Assembly (NCBI GenBank): GCA_051294375.1
Contig: JBJCIZ010000239.1
Span: 1,320,581-1,384,580 of the forward strand
Source: Paraspadella gotoi
Lineage: Eukaryota > Chaetognatha
DNA: 64,000 bases
Reading direction: 5' to 3'
Shown: in pieces, positions 53,165 through 64,000 of the stretch
Position numbering within the stretch: position 1 is the stretch's first letter
Layout of the letters: the number at the start of each line of letters is the position of its first letter
Notes under the pieces: generated by a model
Seen by the model: only the letters and a program-made list of their open reading frames with translations
Databases searched by the model: none
Told to the model about the DNA's origin: nothing
Translations under genes and position numbers: made by a program

Positions 53165-53410
53165 TATAGAAAGGAAAAGAGTTCGTCCCTACTCATATTC
53201 GTCGGAAAATGAGTTCAGCTCTGCAGCGGCGGTCCAGCGGCGGTCCAGCCGTCCAGCTTCTCTCTCTCTCTCTCTCTCTCTTTTTTTTCCTTCTAAAAAC
53301 TTTTATTATCGCCATTTATTCCGCGCTTTTTTCTCAATACAAAATCCCAAATTTACATCCGAGATTTTCATGGATTTTTCCCTAAAAATTCTGATTATTC
53401 TTTATATAAA
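53165..53410 (+). repeat. Repeat family E, copy 2 (unsplit)
   Basis: AGCTCTGCAGCGGCGGTCCAG, gtccagctt, a short (CT)n, then CTTCTAAAAACTTTTATT and CTCAATACAAAATCCCAAAT. It shows the uninterrupted order of the parts seen separately in copy 1. Confidence 0.7.
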
Positions 53411-53456
53411 CGAGAGAGACCTAATAATGCGTTTCGTTGGCGGGAAAACTGTCCAG

Positions 53457-53504
<48 letters not shown>

Positions 53505-53505
53505 A

Positions 53506-53600
53506 CTCATACACGCATTTGTTTGTTTTATTTACGATGAATGATTCATCGCGTCAATGAATGACTATCATCGCATCAATGAATGACTATCATCATGGCT
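53506..53600 (+). repeat. Repeat family D, copy 3
   Basis: Same words as 41532-41610 (ACACGCATTTGTTTGTTTTA, TTACGATGAATGATTCATCG), again preceded by (CT)n. Confidence 0.75.
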
Positions 53601-53805
53601 TGATCCTTATGCTTTTAAGATTTTATATTATAGTTTATTATACATACACGTAACAATACTAATGATTATCCAGAAGATTGCTATAAGAGAAAAGTTACAC
53701 ATTCGTACAACAATTACAATAACGATATCTTCATTCGTGAACATTATATACAACTAAATAGAAATTCTCTTTTTTTCTTCTCGTTATTACGTTTTGTTCT
53801 TTTAT

Positions 53806-53820
53806 CATTATTATTATTAA

Positions 53821-53907
<87 letters not shown>
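53806..53907. repeat. (ATT)n microsatellite
   Basis: About 100 bases of att trinucleotide with one interruption. Confidence 0.97.
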
Positions 53908-54179
53908 GATATTAGTTTTTCCCCTTTTTATCATTTCATTCTCTTTCATTTTCTTAATCCTATTTCTCATTCTGCTTCATCTTCTTCATTTCCGGAGAAT
54001 CTCTGCTGCTCTCGCCCTGGAATCGATAATTGAGTTGAGAGGAAAAAGAGGGAAGGGAAGGAGAGATATTACTCTCCCCTTGAGTATGAAATGGGTTTAT
54101 ATTAATCGAGAATATTAATAGAGAATTGAAAATAAATTAGGAAAAGGAGAGTAGTAAGAAAACAAGATCGGTTCATCCA

Positions 54180-54480
54180 ATGTGTTGCGCCGCAGTGACT
54201 TTATTTTCACGTGTACTTCCCTGTGATCACATTACATGTCATGACATGACTACATAACTAAAATAACTTTACGACACGCACTGCATCGGAATTCGTATTT
54301 TATTCTTTATAGTTTTAGGATTTCCTGAAGGCGTCGCTAGCAGTCACTTAGATTTGAGGATTTTTCCTGTCTTAATAAATGAGCAACCAAGTAAAGGCTA
54401 ATTATGAGCATTTTTTAACGTAAGTTGAAAAGACTGACATAGCGACAGACCGAGCGACAGACCGACCGAAAAGTGACTTA
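54180..54480 (-). repeat. CTGTC-family repeat, copy 4 (inverted)
   Basis: Begins on the + strand with caatgtgttgcgccgcagtg, the reverse complement of the family's end, and finishes with gacagaccgagcgacagacc and aaaagtgac. Gives one complete boundary for the family. Confidence 0.75.
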
Positions 54481-54814
54481 TAAACAACTAAAAATGCCAT
54501 GGAAACAGATATGTGTCTCGTAAGGAAACCAATTACTTTTGAAGTTAATAAAATAGATTGTAAGTGAGTCTGAAGTGAAAGCTTCACTGTCAGAAAGATT
54601 TAGGCCTTAACTTGCCATAGCATATATCCAAAGTTAGGAAAAGATAACTTGAATAAATAAGTTGTCTCCATTTCATACATAAAATAAATTTTAAAAACGG
54701 AAAATGTTTGATTAAGAAAATGTGTGAAAAATGTGTATTTTTTTAGATATTGAAACTAATGTAATACGGTTAAGTAAAGTAAATATGTAGTAAGATAAAT
54801 ACCTAGTTTTCTTT

Positions 54815-54885
54815 TCTTCTCTCTTTATTTTTTTTTTCTTTGTTTTTTCCCTCTCTCTCTCTCTCTCTCTCTCTGCCCGACTACA

Positions 54886-54919
<34 letters not shown>

Positions 54920-55320
54920 TTTTCTCTCTCCACTCAATCTCAATCTCATTCCCTCCCTCGTATTGACCATGTTTGCCAAGGCAAAGCCTTCCGAGCATTC
55001 TCGCTTCTTTTTTTTTTCTTTTTCTTTCTTTCCTTTTTTTTTCCTTTCCTTTCATTTCTCTTCCTCTCTTTTTACTCTTATTTTCCTTTTTCCTTCATTT
55101 TCTTTTTAAGTTATTAGTTTTCTTCTCTCCTTCTTTTCTTCTTATTCTCCTTCTTCTTCTCTTTATTTTTCTCCTCTCCTTCCTTCCTTCCCCATTTTTC
55201 TCCCGCGTCATTGAAATGCTTCCCGCGAAAATAATTTACAGTAAAAAAAAAAGGAAAAAAAAACAAAAAAAAAAAACAGCCCGAGTCCCAACGTTTTTCT
55301 CTTCTCTTCTTTTCCTCTTC
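54815..55320. repeat. CT/TTC low-complexity region
   Basis: Nearly continuous pyrimidine on the + strand. A short non-repetitive island at 54960-55005 (atgtttgccaaggcaaagcc) is open but I cannot show that it is an exon. Confidence 0.7.
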
Positions 55321-55379
55321 CACTACAGTGAGTTCCGTATTTCTTAAACTTCCATCGTTTCGTAAAGTAAAGACGGTTT

Positions 55380-55537
55380 ATCTCGAATTCCGTTTGATTG
55401 GATTTTAAATCGTCGTCGATGTCGTCGTCGTCGTCGTCGTCGTCGTCAGCATCGTCGACGTTTGCCAAAATTTCGGGTTCTCTTTTCCCAGAGCGCCTCA
55501 TATCAATTCCTTTATCGCGGAATTTGTAGTCGGACAT
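55380..55537 (-). CDS. Possible acidic open frame (poor support)
   Basis: On the minus strand an ATG at 55537 opens MSDYKFRDKGIDMRRSGKRE, followed by a poly-Asp stretch from a GTC microsatellite (55417-55447). The first 30 residues have ordinary codon use, but there is no homology that I recognise, and the frame then enters low-complexity sequence. It could equally be chance. Confidence 0.15.
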
Positions 55538-55573
55538 TTCATAGGTTCACCCCGTCTAGAAGCTTGACGCTTA

Positions 55574-55803
55574 TAGTTGTGACTAGGTGGCTCATTGAGT
55601 AAAGCCATCAGCTCATGTCCCTTAGGAAACGGGTTCTATCCCAACCCTAGTACCTACCCTGTGGGAAGCGTGAGAACGGCCTTTGGTGCATGGCAAACCC
55701 TCAAGCCTGGTTCCAAGTCTAGGGACCCGTTCCATGGCTGCTTGAGGATTTTATATAAGTTACGGACAGTCATCATCAGCCTCTGGAGCGCCTTATCCAC
55801 AAG
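55574..55803 (+). repeat. tRNA-derived SINE family A, copy 3
   Basis: GTGACTAGGTGGCTCATTGAG, GGGTTCTATCCC, AAGCGTGAGAACGG, GCAAACCCTCAAGCCTGG and GCGCCTTATCCAC in family order. Confidence 0.75.
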
Positions 55804-56184
55804 CTTAATGTTAATTGAAAATAAATTCGTCGTCATTATCGTCCCCATGGCCAATTTCCCCCCCCCCCCTTGACGCTTTTTTGACCCAATTCCATTAATT
55901 TTCTTATTTTTTTATTCCATCTAAATCGAATCCAATCCAACTCGATTCTCTTCCTTCTCATCTTTTTTTTCGGGGGCATTTAGGGTATTTCTTTTCCTTT
56001 TACTGTATTTTTACGGTATATCTTTCGCCGCACGCTTTGGTATCAATTTGCGGTAATTATTTTCCATATATCTAAAATTATCGATATATAAAATTGTGAC
56101 AACAAATACTAAAACAATCCACGAAATTATTCAATAAGGTATACATTTAGCCACTGACTTGAGTTTAGTAGGTCCCAATGGTTT

Positions 56185-56217
56185 TTACAGGGTTTTTACA
56201 GGGTTTTTACAGGGCAC
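56185..56217. repeat. 10-bp tandem repeat
   Basis: Three perfect copies of gggtttttaca. Confidence 0.9.
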
Positions 56218-56689
56218 TGCCAGCTTTCAATCAAGACTCTCACAGCATAATTTTTCAATTCTTAGCGTATAAATGATATATCAATGAAACATTAAAATGT
56301 TTTTTTATAAACTGTTTCAATGTATAAAAGGTCAATGTATAATTTTTAGATCAGGTAACTCTATTATCTTCCGCACTACGACAATCAAAATACATCTTCA
56401 AATATCATAGGCATTTTTTTCTTATTTCGAAATTATACTTCTAGAGTTTTTATTTGAATATTTGTGTTTGTTCTTATTAATATTTACTTTGGACCTCCTT
56501 TCCTTACTTCAGCTTTTCTTTCTCTTCTCAGCTAAAATTTTTGCTCCGAAAGAAAAAAAAGGGAAAAAAAAAAGAACAACGATTTATTCCTTTTCTTGTT
56601 GCTGAACTCCGGCTGGCTTTAGGGTCGCGAATTTATTTTTTTTTCAATAGAGATTCAGTCATTCTGTGCGCTCGAAGCTGCAGTCTTCT

Positions 56690-57105
56690 TAGTGGTCGAA
56701 GCGACCTTGCTGACGGTTTTCAGTCTGTTGTGGTCTTTTGTGGTCATGATGCATCGTGGCTCGATGGTCGATCAGTGGTCGTTGTGGCTCGAAGCGACAT
56801 TTTGGTCGTTAGTGGTTGAAGCGACTCTTTGGTTGTCAGTTCTGCTATGGTCTTTTGTCGGTCCATATGCGATCCGTGCTCGATGGCGTCAGTGTGTCGT
56901 TTTTGGTCGAAGCGACATTTTGGTCGTTAGTGGTCGAAGTGATTCCGTGGTTGCCAGTTGTGAGGGTCTTTTGTGGTTGATGACGCATCGTCGTCGTTTG
57001 TGGTCGACGCGGGATGGTGATCCTTGGAGTAAGTGGGGGTTTAATGTGTAATTGTGGTCGTTTGTTCCTGAAGTTGTTTGTGGTTGATGCAGCATCGTGG
57101 TCGTC
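56690..57105. repeat. Minisatellite with period near 120 bp
   Basis: The phrase ggtcttttgtggt...gatgcatcgtgg recurs at about 56728, 56849 and 56967, with sub-units of the form gtggtcgaagcgac. The + strand stays open for 119 codons (56692-57051) as a Trp/Ser/Leu-rich peptide. I take this as a repeat translation. Confidence 0.8.
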
Positions 57106-57616
57106 GTACGTAGGTTATCGTGTATGGCTTTTATTTCCTTCAGTCAAACTCGGAGACTCAAAGAAATTTATATAAATAGTGGCTATTATAGGAAGCAAAG
57201 AATAACATTTCTTCTTCGATTGAATAAACTAATAAAAAGATTAAACAAAATAATTGGTGTTTTTTTTTTTCCGTCAGCAGAAAAAAAAACAAACTTTTCA
57301 ATTCTACTCCGCTTCGTTCCTCGTTAATCAAACGACGACGACGACGAAGAAGACGAAATTAATACAATGACGNNNNNNNNNNNNNNNNNNNNNNNNNNNN
57401 NNNNNNNNNNNNNNNNNNNNNNNNNNNNNNNNNNNNNNNNNNNNNNNNNNNNNNNNNNNNNNNNNNNNNNNNNNNNNNNNNNNNNNNNNNNNNNNNNNNN
57501 NNNNNNNNNNNNNNNNNNNNNNNNNNNNNNNNNNNNNNNNNNNNNNNNNNNNNNNNNNNNNNNNNNNNNNNNNNNNNNNNNNNNNNNNNNNNNNNNNNNN
57601 NNNNNNNNNNNNNNNN

Positions 57617-57852
57617 GTCGGTCCGTCGGTATGTCTGTCCGTCGGTCTGTCCCACTGACGTTAAAAATACATATAATTCGCTCATAATTTATTGATCATT
57701 TGCTAAGACAAAAAAAAAACAACCTTCAAATCTAAGTGACTGATAGCGCCACCTTCAGGGAATCCTAAAACGTTAAAGAATAAAAGACAAGATTCAGATG
57801 CAACGCATGTCATATACACGTGAAAATAAAGTCGCTGCGGCGCAACACATTG
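57617..57852 (+). repeat. CTGTC-family repeat, copy 5
   Basis: Starts at the edge of the 244-N gap (57373-57616) with GTCGGTCCGTCGGTATGTCT and ends CTGCGGCGCAACACATTGG. The gap presumably holds its ctgtc part. Confidence 0.75.
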
Positions 57853-58194
57853 GAATTTTCCTCCCTTTGCTTCTTTTCTACTCCAAAAGTTATCATTACC
57901 TTTACTTCTATTTTTTTCTCTCCTCCCTCCCATTCTTTCCCTTCCGCCACCCCCCCTCCCCCCTCTGCATCATAAATTCTCTCGCTTTTCGGTGATAACT
58001 CATTTTTTCTCTGACCTTGCCAGCTCCTTACCTGCTTTTCTTACCAGCACTTGTCCTTCTTTTCTCTTCATTTCCCCTGTTTTGCTTTCTAGTTTTCTCT
58101 CTTTTTTAATTTTCTTTTTGTTGGTTTACATTGACTTTTTACTTTTTAACTTTTTTTTGTTCTTTTATTTTATTCTTTTGGAAGTTTTCTATCT

Positions 58195-58403
58195 TTTAAT
58201 CTTTTCTTCGTTCTTTCTCTCCTCTTTCTTTCGCTCTTTCTTTGTTTCTTTCTTCTTTATTTTCTTTCTTTGTTTCTTTCTTTGCTTATTCTTTTTTTGT
58301 TTCTTTGTTTCTTTTGTTCTTTCCCTCTTTCTTTCTTTTTTTCATTCAATCTTTCCTTCTTTCTTTCTTTTCTTTTCCCTTTTCTTTCTTTCCATTTCCA
58401 TTT

Positions 58404-58446
<43 letters not shown>

Positions 58447-58450
58447 CTCC
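58195..58450. repeat. TTTC-rich microsatellite
   Basis: Degenerate tttc/ttct repeat, pure tttc at 58401-58445. A 288-codon open frame (57992-58858) through this region is a Phe/Ser/Leu repeat translation and crosses a gap. Confidence 0.85.
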
Positions 58451-58623
58451 GTCTTTCTATTTTTCACTTTTTTCTATATTTTTTTCTTCTTCTCTCTCTC
58501 TCCTTCCAACCCGACCCCTGACAAGCTTCCATCAAAAAAAAAAAGAATTGCAGCCCCAAAAAAAACTCCGGCTTCCAACTGGCAACCGCAGAGGTCAAGA
58601 ACCCGAAACATAACCTCAAATAG

Positions 58624-58743
58624 AAACTCACGCCTCCTGTCGTCATTTGTCTCACGGAATCTCATGTTGCAACCATCGTCGCCAGCGTCGGCCATTGCAC
58701 GTTCCGCGACATCAGTGGAGCCAAAATCGCTGATGACACGAAA
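58624..58743 (+). CDS. Possible partial exon before a 67-N gap
   Basis: After an AG at 58622-58623 one frame stays open to the gap at 58744 and reads PPVVICLTESHVATIVASVG, then HCTFRDISGAKIADDTK. This is ordinary protein-like sequence, unlike the repeats around it. The SHVATIV...G...RDI...GAKI pattern is faintly like a KH domain, but spacing is short and I would not rely on it. The other strand is open too. Confidence 0.25.
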
Positions 58744-59024
58744 NNNNNNNNNNNNNNNNNNNNNNNNNNNNNNNNNNNNNNNNNNNNNNNNNNNNNNNNN
58801 NNNNNNNNNNCTCTCGCTCTCTCTTCTCTCTCTCTTTTCTCTCTCTCTCGCCTTTTGACGCTATTAGAGTCAAAATAGGATTTTTGGCTCCAAGGAAATA
58901 TAATATCGAGTTGGGGAAGACGAAAGAAAAAAATACTGAATGTGAATATTAAAATTGATACAATCCACATAACACATAATCCATTTATGAATTTTATTTG
59001 TAAGCTTAAGTCTTTGAACATGGT

Positions 59025-59170
59025 ATGCCTTATAGCCTCTGGTGGGTTAAAGAATCAACGCTTCATACTTGGCTGTCCCCAATAGCATTTAAGGGGTTCG
59101 AATCCCACCGCTGCCACATTTAAGACAGTGATTTCTGAGCGAAAACCAAAGTGGAATTTATTTCTCTGGA
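59025..59170 (+). repeat. SINE-like repeat with tRNA B-box, copy 2
   Basis: GGTGGGTTAAAGAATCAACG resembles an A-box region, and GGGTTCGAATCCC is a perfect B box. Then CACATTTAAGACAGTGATTTC and GGAATTTATTTCTC follow, as in the copy at 3515. Confidence 0.65.
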
Positions 59171-59717
59171 AAATAGACGGTATCAAAATACGAGCTGAAT
59201 ATCCTGAAATTGATATATAACTGATGTAAAAATTATTTATTTATTTATGATGCTCCATCACATAGTATATGTGCAAATCCTGAATACAAACTTGGCAACA
59301 AAACGGAATGCACACCCGAGAGATGCATAGTACACAGCACCCAGCACAACCGTTGTCACCCAAGATGCACAGTTTCTGAATACAAACAAAACNNNNNNNN
59401 NNNNNNNNNNNNNNNNNNNNNNNNNNNNNNNNNNNNNNNNNNNNNNNNNNNNNNNNNNNNNNNNNNNNNNNNNNNNNNNNNNNNNNNNNNNNNNNNNAAC
59501 CGTGACGCAAACCGATGCGAGATGCGAACTCTGATGCAATCAGCGCGTGAAAAGTGAAAAGTCTCGGGTCCGTGAATCAGATCTGCGTTCACGCCAAGAC
59601 GGCGCGTGAACGGTGAGGAACGTGACACTATACGTGGCGGCGTAGCGTGACATTTAGTCAGGGTGTTTTTCTTTCTCGCCGAGTAGCAAGACGTTCTTAC
59701 TTTTTTCATGGGAAAAA

Positions 59718-59720
<3 letters not shown>

Positions 59721-59815
<95 letters not shown>

Positions 59816-59845
59816 ACATTTATTGATTGATTGATTGATTTTTTT
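59721..59845. repeat. (GATT)n microsatellite
   Basis: Nearly thirty gatt units, interrupted once near 59815. Confidence 0.97.
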
Positions 59846-59964
59846 CTTATTGTCCTGACAATTTGCTGGATCCATTTTCACCTTCTGCAGCAAGATGACA
59901 AGAACAAAATAAACAAACGCGGTCGTCATGGCAACGCGATGGCCTTCGATCTGTCGAGTGTGGC

Positions 59965-59983
59965 GTGACGATGCGAGGTTCTC

Positions 59984-60022
<39 letters not shown>

Positions 60023-60252
60023 ATTCCTTTTTTCAACTCGTGACCTTCTTCACTTTGACCCCGCGAATGACTGACTTCGTTGATCTGACTCGAGATATCT
60101 CGACCCCGAGTGCGGAGAGCGCATCCAGCTACTTCCCCGTCTCCTACCGGTCGACTGAGAAAGTTTTAAAAAAAAGGAGGGAAAACGATAATTGTTTAAA
60201 ACAAAAGGGAAACGAAAAGTGGGAGAGAGATAATTTTCATTTTATAAGGTAG
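59965..60252 (+). CDS. Possible 95-codon open frame (unsupported family)
   Basis: Starts MTMRGSLA, has twelve Thr from an (ACG)n tract, then MTDFVDLTRDISTPSAESAS and SYFPVSYRSTEK with normal codon use, and ends in a Lys-rich tail. A downstream in-frame ATG at 60069 would give a protein free of the repeat. No domain recognised; no clear splice sites. It may be a first exon or chance. Confidence 0.2.
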
Positions 60253-60929
60253 CTCACTATATTATAAATATAGCGCCTACTGCGAAAATTAAAAAACATA
60301 AAAGTTAGATTTGTTTTTACAGAAAGGTTAATGGTTGCACTGATGGGTATGTTGTTCATGGCACATTGACTGTTTAGAAGATTTTTTCAGTATGTATACT
60401 GTTCACTACGGGTGCCTTAGTGCCGGGCTTGACTCTGGCAAAAAAGAAGGCAGCAAGGCTGTAACAGGTCGGGGTTGCCATCCTGTCCAAACTCGTGTAC
60501 GCATACTTCCGAGGCTCTAAATTTTTTTTTAGGGTTGCATTTTTCGGTTTTGAATAGATTGTGGTCTGACCTGGTACTGATGAAAATCTGACATAGTTTG
60601 GTGACGCTTGACTGACAAACACAACTGACATATTGGATGTGAGGCGGGCGAGCGTTTGATTTGAAACAAAAGACCTAATTATTACAACGCACCTGGAAAA
60701 CTGCGGGCCACACGGTTTTCGTTATGGTCACGTGTTTCAACGAACAAAAGTGGATCACCCGAGACGCAAGAAAAAAAAAACAAGGCGCCTTTTAAAAATG
60801 TCTCTGCGTGCGATCCCAACCTCGACCCAAGTACTTTTTGCTTACTTCAGACGCAATGGCCTATCACTAAACAAAAAACAAACCTGCCAGCTAATACTGG
60901 CTATCCATCACAAGAAATCCTCTCACTCT

Positions 60930-61240
60930 CTCATCTTTCTTCGGTCTTTTTCGCTTCTCACACTCGTCTTTTGTCACTCTCTCTCTAGTCTCTATCACGT
61001 CGCTGCTCCCTTTGCTCACTCTCCTCTCACTCTCACGTCTCACTGCCCTGCTCGTCATCTCTTCACTTCTGACTCCCGTGCGTCTCTCTCGTCTTTCTGC
61101 TCCTGCTCACGGTCGTAACGGTCCGTCTCTCGCGCTCAGCTCCACTTCTCTCTCTCATGCTCTTCCCCTTTCGTCTCGGTCACTCCCACGTGCCCTCTCT
61201 CTCTCTCACGTCTCCCTGCCCTCTTCGGTTCTCTCCTACC
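60930..61240. repeat. CT-rich region
   Basis: Irregular ctctc-rich sequence with cact and cgtct variation; open frames are Ser/Leu/Arg-rich translations of it. A G-rich stretch follows at 61370-61440. Confidence 0.6.
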
Positions 61241-61505
61241 TCTCTGCCTGCTGCTCCTGGGGCGAAGGCGCCGACCTGGACAGGTTTAACAACCTTTTTT
61301 TGCCTCGGTCGAGCGTAAGCATGCAATGTTTTTTCACCGCTTGGCTCCAAACTGGGGAGAACAGCGGACGGGGCGGGGCGTGACCAGGGGGGGGGCGAAT
61401 TAAGGGGGCGGGGGGCGGAGGGAGACCCGGGAACCGGGGAAGGGCATGTGGTCGCCTTGNNNNNNNNNNNNNNNNNNNNNNNNNNNNNNNNNNNNNNNNN
61501 NNNNN

Positions 61506-61860
61506 GCTTGCTGTTGCTGTTGCTGTTGCTTCTCTTGGTAGTTGTTTTTGTGTAATACAGATATTAAACAAAGTTGTTATTGATGGCGGTTTTGCTGTTA
61601 TTGTTGGTATTTTTATTGTTGTTCTTGTTTTTATAGTTGTTATTGATGTTATTGTTGTTAGTGTTGTTATTGTTGCTATTGTTTTTATTGTTCTTATTGT
61701 TGCTCTTGTTATTATTGTTGTTATTGTTGTTAATGTTATTGTGTTATTATCAATGTTATTGTTGTTATTGTTGCTCTTGTTTTTATTCTTGTTATCGTTT
61801 TAATTTTTATTATTGATGTTATTGTTGTTATTGTGTCTATTGTTGTAATTGTTATCAAGC
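61506..61860. repeat. Degenerate TTG/TTA repeat
   Basis: About 350 bases of ttgttattg-type units following a 46-N gap (61460-61505). Confidence 0.9.
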
Positions 61861-62227
61861 AAACACAGTTTCACCATTCACCAATCGCTAGTCACCACCT
61901 CGACGGAAAGCAAGCAGAAAAGTTTTGAAAGTTTAAAGGTAATGAACTGGAAAATTAAGTGACCGAAAAATGATTGTGAAGGTTGGTGAGTTTGTGAGAA
62001 AAAGTCAGGTTAACAACAGCTCCAGCTATTGACTAAACCACACCATGTTCACGATCACCATCATCCTATCCATCATCATCATCATCATCATCATCATGAT
62101 CGTCACAATCTCTCGACTTTTGCCATCCAATACTTGTTTGTCAACGATCTCGAGGTTAACGCAAATCTATAAATCTTCTAGTTTTTTTAATATCGCCTCT
62201 TTTAATGACAGTTTTGTTGTAATCAGA

Positions 62228-62345
62228 CGTAGAGAGAGAGAGAGAGATGAGAGAGAGGAGAGAGAGCAGAGAGAGAGAGCAGAGAAAGAGAGAGACAGAT
62301 CAGACAGACAGGGACATGACAGACAGACAGATAGAGAAGAGAGGA
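62228..62345. repeat. GA/GACA-rich tract
   Basis: gagaga with cagaga and gacagaca interruptions. Confidence 0.85.
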
Positions 62346-62439
62346 GAAAAGAATAACTGTTCAAACGACGGAATCAACCCTCCCTTTGGTTTTTTTCAGG
62401 TTATTTAATGTGAAATTACTTGTTTAAATCGAGGAGGAA

Positions 62440-64000
62440 GACTGTTAGAAAATAGTAATGCAAACATTAATAAATGGGTTTGGCTATACGTTCGGCAGGT
62501 GCCGACAGGCGCCGTTTCCTCCAAGCCGTGTCGTGATTGAATATGGGCTTTCGAAAGACAGAAGAATGGCAAGCAATAAAAGAAGAAGGAATTGGCATTT
62601 CCTTAGAGAGGAGAGAGGAGAGAGGGAGAGAGGAGAGAGAGAGAGAGCACCGCAGCACGCCAGACGAGAGAGGAGAGAGAGAGATAGACGAAGAGGCAGA
62701 GAGGGGCAGAGAGTAGAGTAGAGAGGAGAGAGAGGAGAGAGAGGACGAGAGATGAGAGTGACGGCGTCTGCCTTGAAATTTGGGTCGCTTATCCCTTTCA
62801 ATCAGGCTAGTTTTTGTATTGCCGTGCAGGAAAGAGGGAGAAGGTAAGTCAGATTCGCCGTTCAAGCGAATGGTAAAGCCATGTTATAACAAGCAACAAC
62901 ACAATGCAATTGACGAAGTCACGAATGTTGTTGTTTAGTTAGTGTTGTTGATGAGGTGTTGTCGATTGTGCCAACAGATATACAATTATTAGTTACTAAC
63001 AAGAATTTAAGCAACCAACCAATCGCCGAGTAGAACATGGTAAAGTATAAAAAAGTTTTTGTAAAGAAGTCCATCAATATGATTACGAGAGAGTAAATAA
63101 GCGATGTAAAGGGTCCACGAATAACCGTATATCGAGGGAGAACAATGCAAAAAACATGATGTTACTGAGAGACAGTGCGTATGTATAACGAGAACATAGA
63201 CTATCGTTGAGACGGCAGAACAAGCAAGAACAGCGAAATAGAAATAACATAAGAGCATAATTTACCAGGAAGAACAATTACCGGGATGCGTTCGTGCGAA
63301 CGTCAATGGCCTGAACACTGGGCGCGCTCTTCCATTTGACAAGGCAAATTTGACGCAGAATATATGACGATGAAGAACGACCTAATGACGACGGATGATG
63401 GCAAGCTGAGATGAGCGACGACTGTACGACGGCATAGTATCGACAATTCAATGACGATATGGACGTGTTGGTTGACTGAAAACAAAAGTCGAGAATGGGA
63501 GCAATGACGACGACCATACGGACGACATGGAATGGACGACGATTAGGCAGATCGATATTGAATGACTAATCCAAAGACGAGTGATGAACGACTAGAGTAG
63601 GATGGACGATGAACGACAAGAATAAATACAAGGGACAACGTTGATCCGAGAAAACAAGATCGACGAATGGATGACATGACGAGTACGCATGAGGCGTCAA
63701 AACATATAATGAAGTGGACGTGGACTCAAGTATGATCGTCAATTGATGGACGACTTTTTGTAGTCTGAGGACGATGGACAATTGACGCAATAACGATAGT
63801 TGATGAGCGGATGAGTGCCGACCGGAAAACGGCGATGAGAGACAACNNNNNNNNNNNNNNNNNNNNNNNNNAAAGAAAACTGTTAAAAATAGTAATCAAA
63901 ACAAAAACGGGTTTGGCTTACGTTCGGCAGGTGCCGACAGGCGCCGTTTCCTCAAAGCCGTTTCGTGATTAATCTTCAAAACAAAATGGCAGCAAAAAAA
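62440..64000 (+). other. Duplicated flank around a 25-N gap
   Basis: 62443-62560 and 63872-63990 are versions of the same sequence (ACTGTTA, AAATAGTAAT, GGGTTTGGCT, ACGTTCGGCAGGTGCCGACA, GGCGCCGTTTCCTC), differing by indels. The gap 63847-63871 lies directly before the second copy. No gene seen in between; 63300-63846 is rich in degenerate gacgacgatgg-like words. Confidence 0.65.
62606..62757. repeat. GA-rich tract
   Basis: Interrupted gagag repeats around a short unique island (gcaccgcagcacgccagacg). Confidence 0.85.

Noticed and set aside
54960-55005. Possible first exon (MFAKAKPSEHSR)
   Set aside because: Twelve residues only, embedded in pyrimidine repeats, with no donor in frame.
57992-58858. 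288-codon + strand open frame
   Set aside because: Phe/Ser/Leu translation of TTTC repeats, crossing an N gap; no start context or domain.
62045-62356. 103-codon + strand open frame
   Set aside because: Built from (ATC)n and (GA)n repeats; no domain and no splice evidence.

Overview
The window is animal (metazoan) nuclear DNA, most likely from an invertebrate whose lineage I cannot name. It has spliced genes with GT-AG introns, tRNA-derived SINE-like repeats, very dense (CT)n/(GA)n and other microsatellites, and scaffold gaps. The readable genes are all on the + strand and use G/C-ending codons in an AT-rich background. Most open reading frames in the window are translations of simple repeats or gaps and are not annotated.

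Layout. (1) 640-4305 holds the 3' part of a gene for a long coiled-coil protein, possibly running on to a serine/asparagine-rich terminal exon at 10650-10819. (2) 11185-25242 is a Rab3-like small GTPase gene of four exons, broken by a 480-N gap and disturbed by sequence noise. (3) 25672-28708 is a second, complete Rab-family gene starting 430 bp downstream with the same intron positions, so the two look like an old tandem duplication. The second protein has an insertion of about 70 residues between its NKxD and SAK nucleotide-binding motifs. (4) 28709-39253 has no recognised gene but carries a 2 kb foldback repeat, a tRNA-Asp-like pseudogene and a perfect 26-bp hairpin. (5) 39254-46039 is a complete eight-exon gene for a FUT8-like (alpha-1,6-fucosyltransferase) type II Golgi enzyme. 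(6) 46040-64000 is repeat-dominated, with only weak exon candidates.

Most interesting are elements whose ends carry a hammerhead-ribozyme-like core (CTGATGA, stem-loop, GAAAC). The motif occurs at 7772, 15950 (minus), 16883 and 52066 (minus), and at 15.9-17.0 kb and 52.06-52.32 kb the ends are inverted repeats. Other repeats include two SINE-like families, a CTGTC-containing family ending in GGCGCAACACATTGG, and several shorter families.

The assembly has defects that matter to any user. Sequence beside the short 10-N and 25-N gaps recurs near the gap, often with single-base indels. This gives false duplicates of Rab3-like exon 2, FUT8-like exon 7 and the FUT8-like 3' end.
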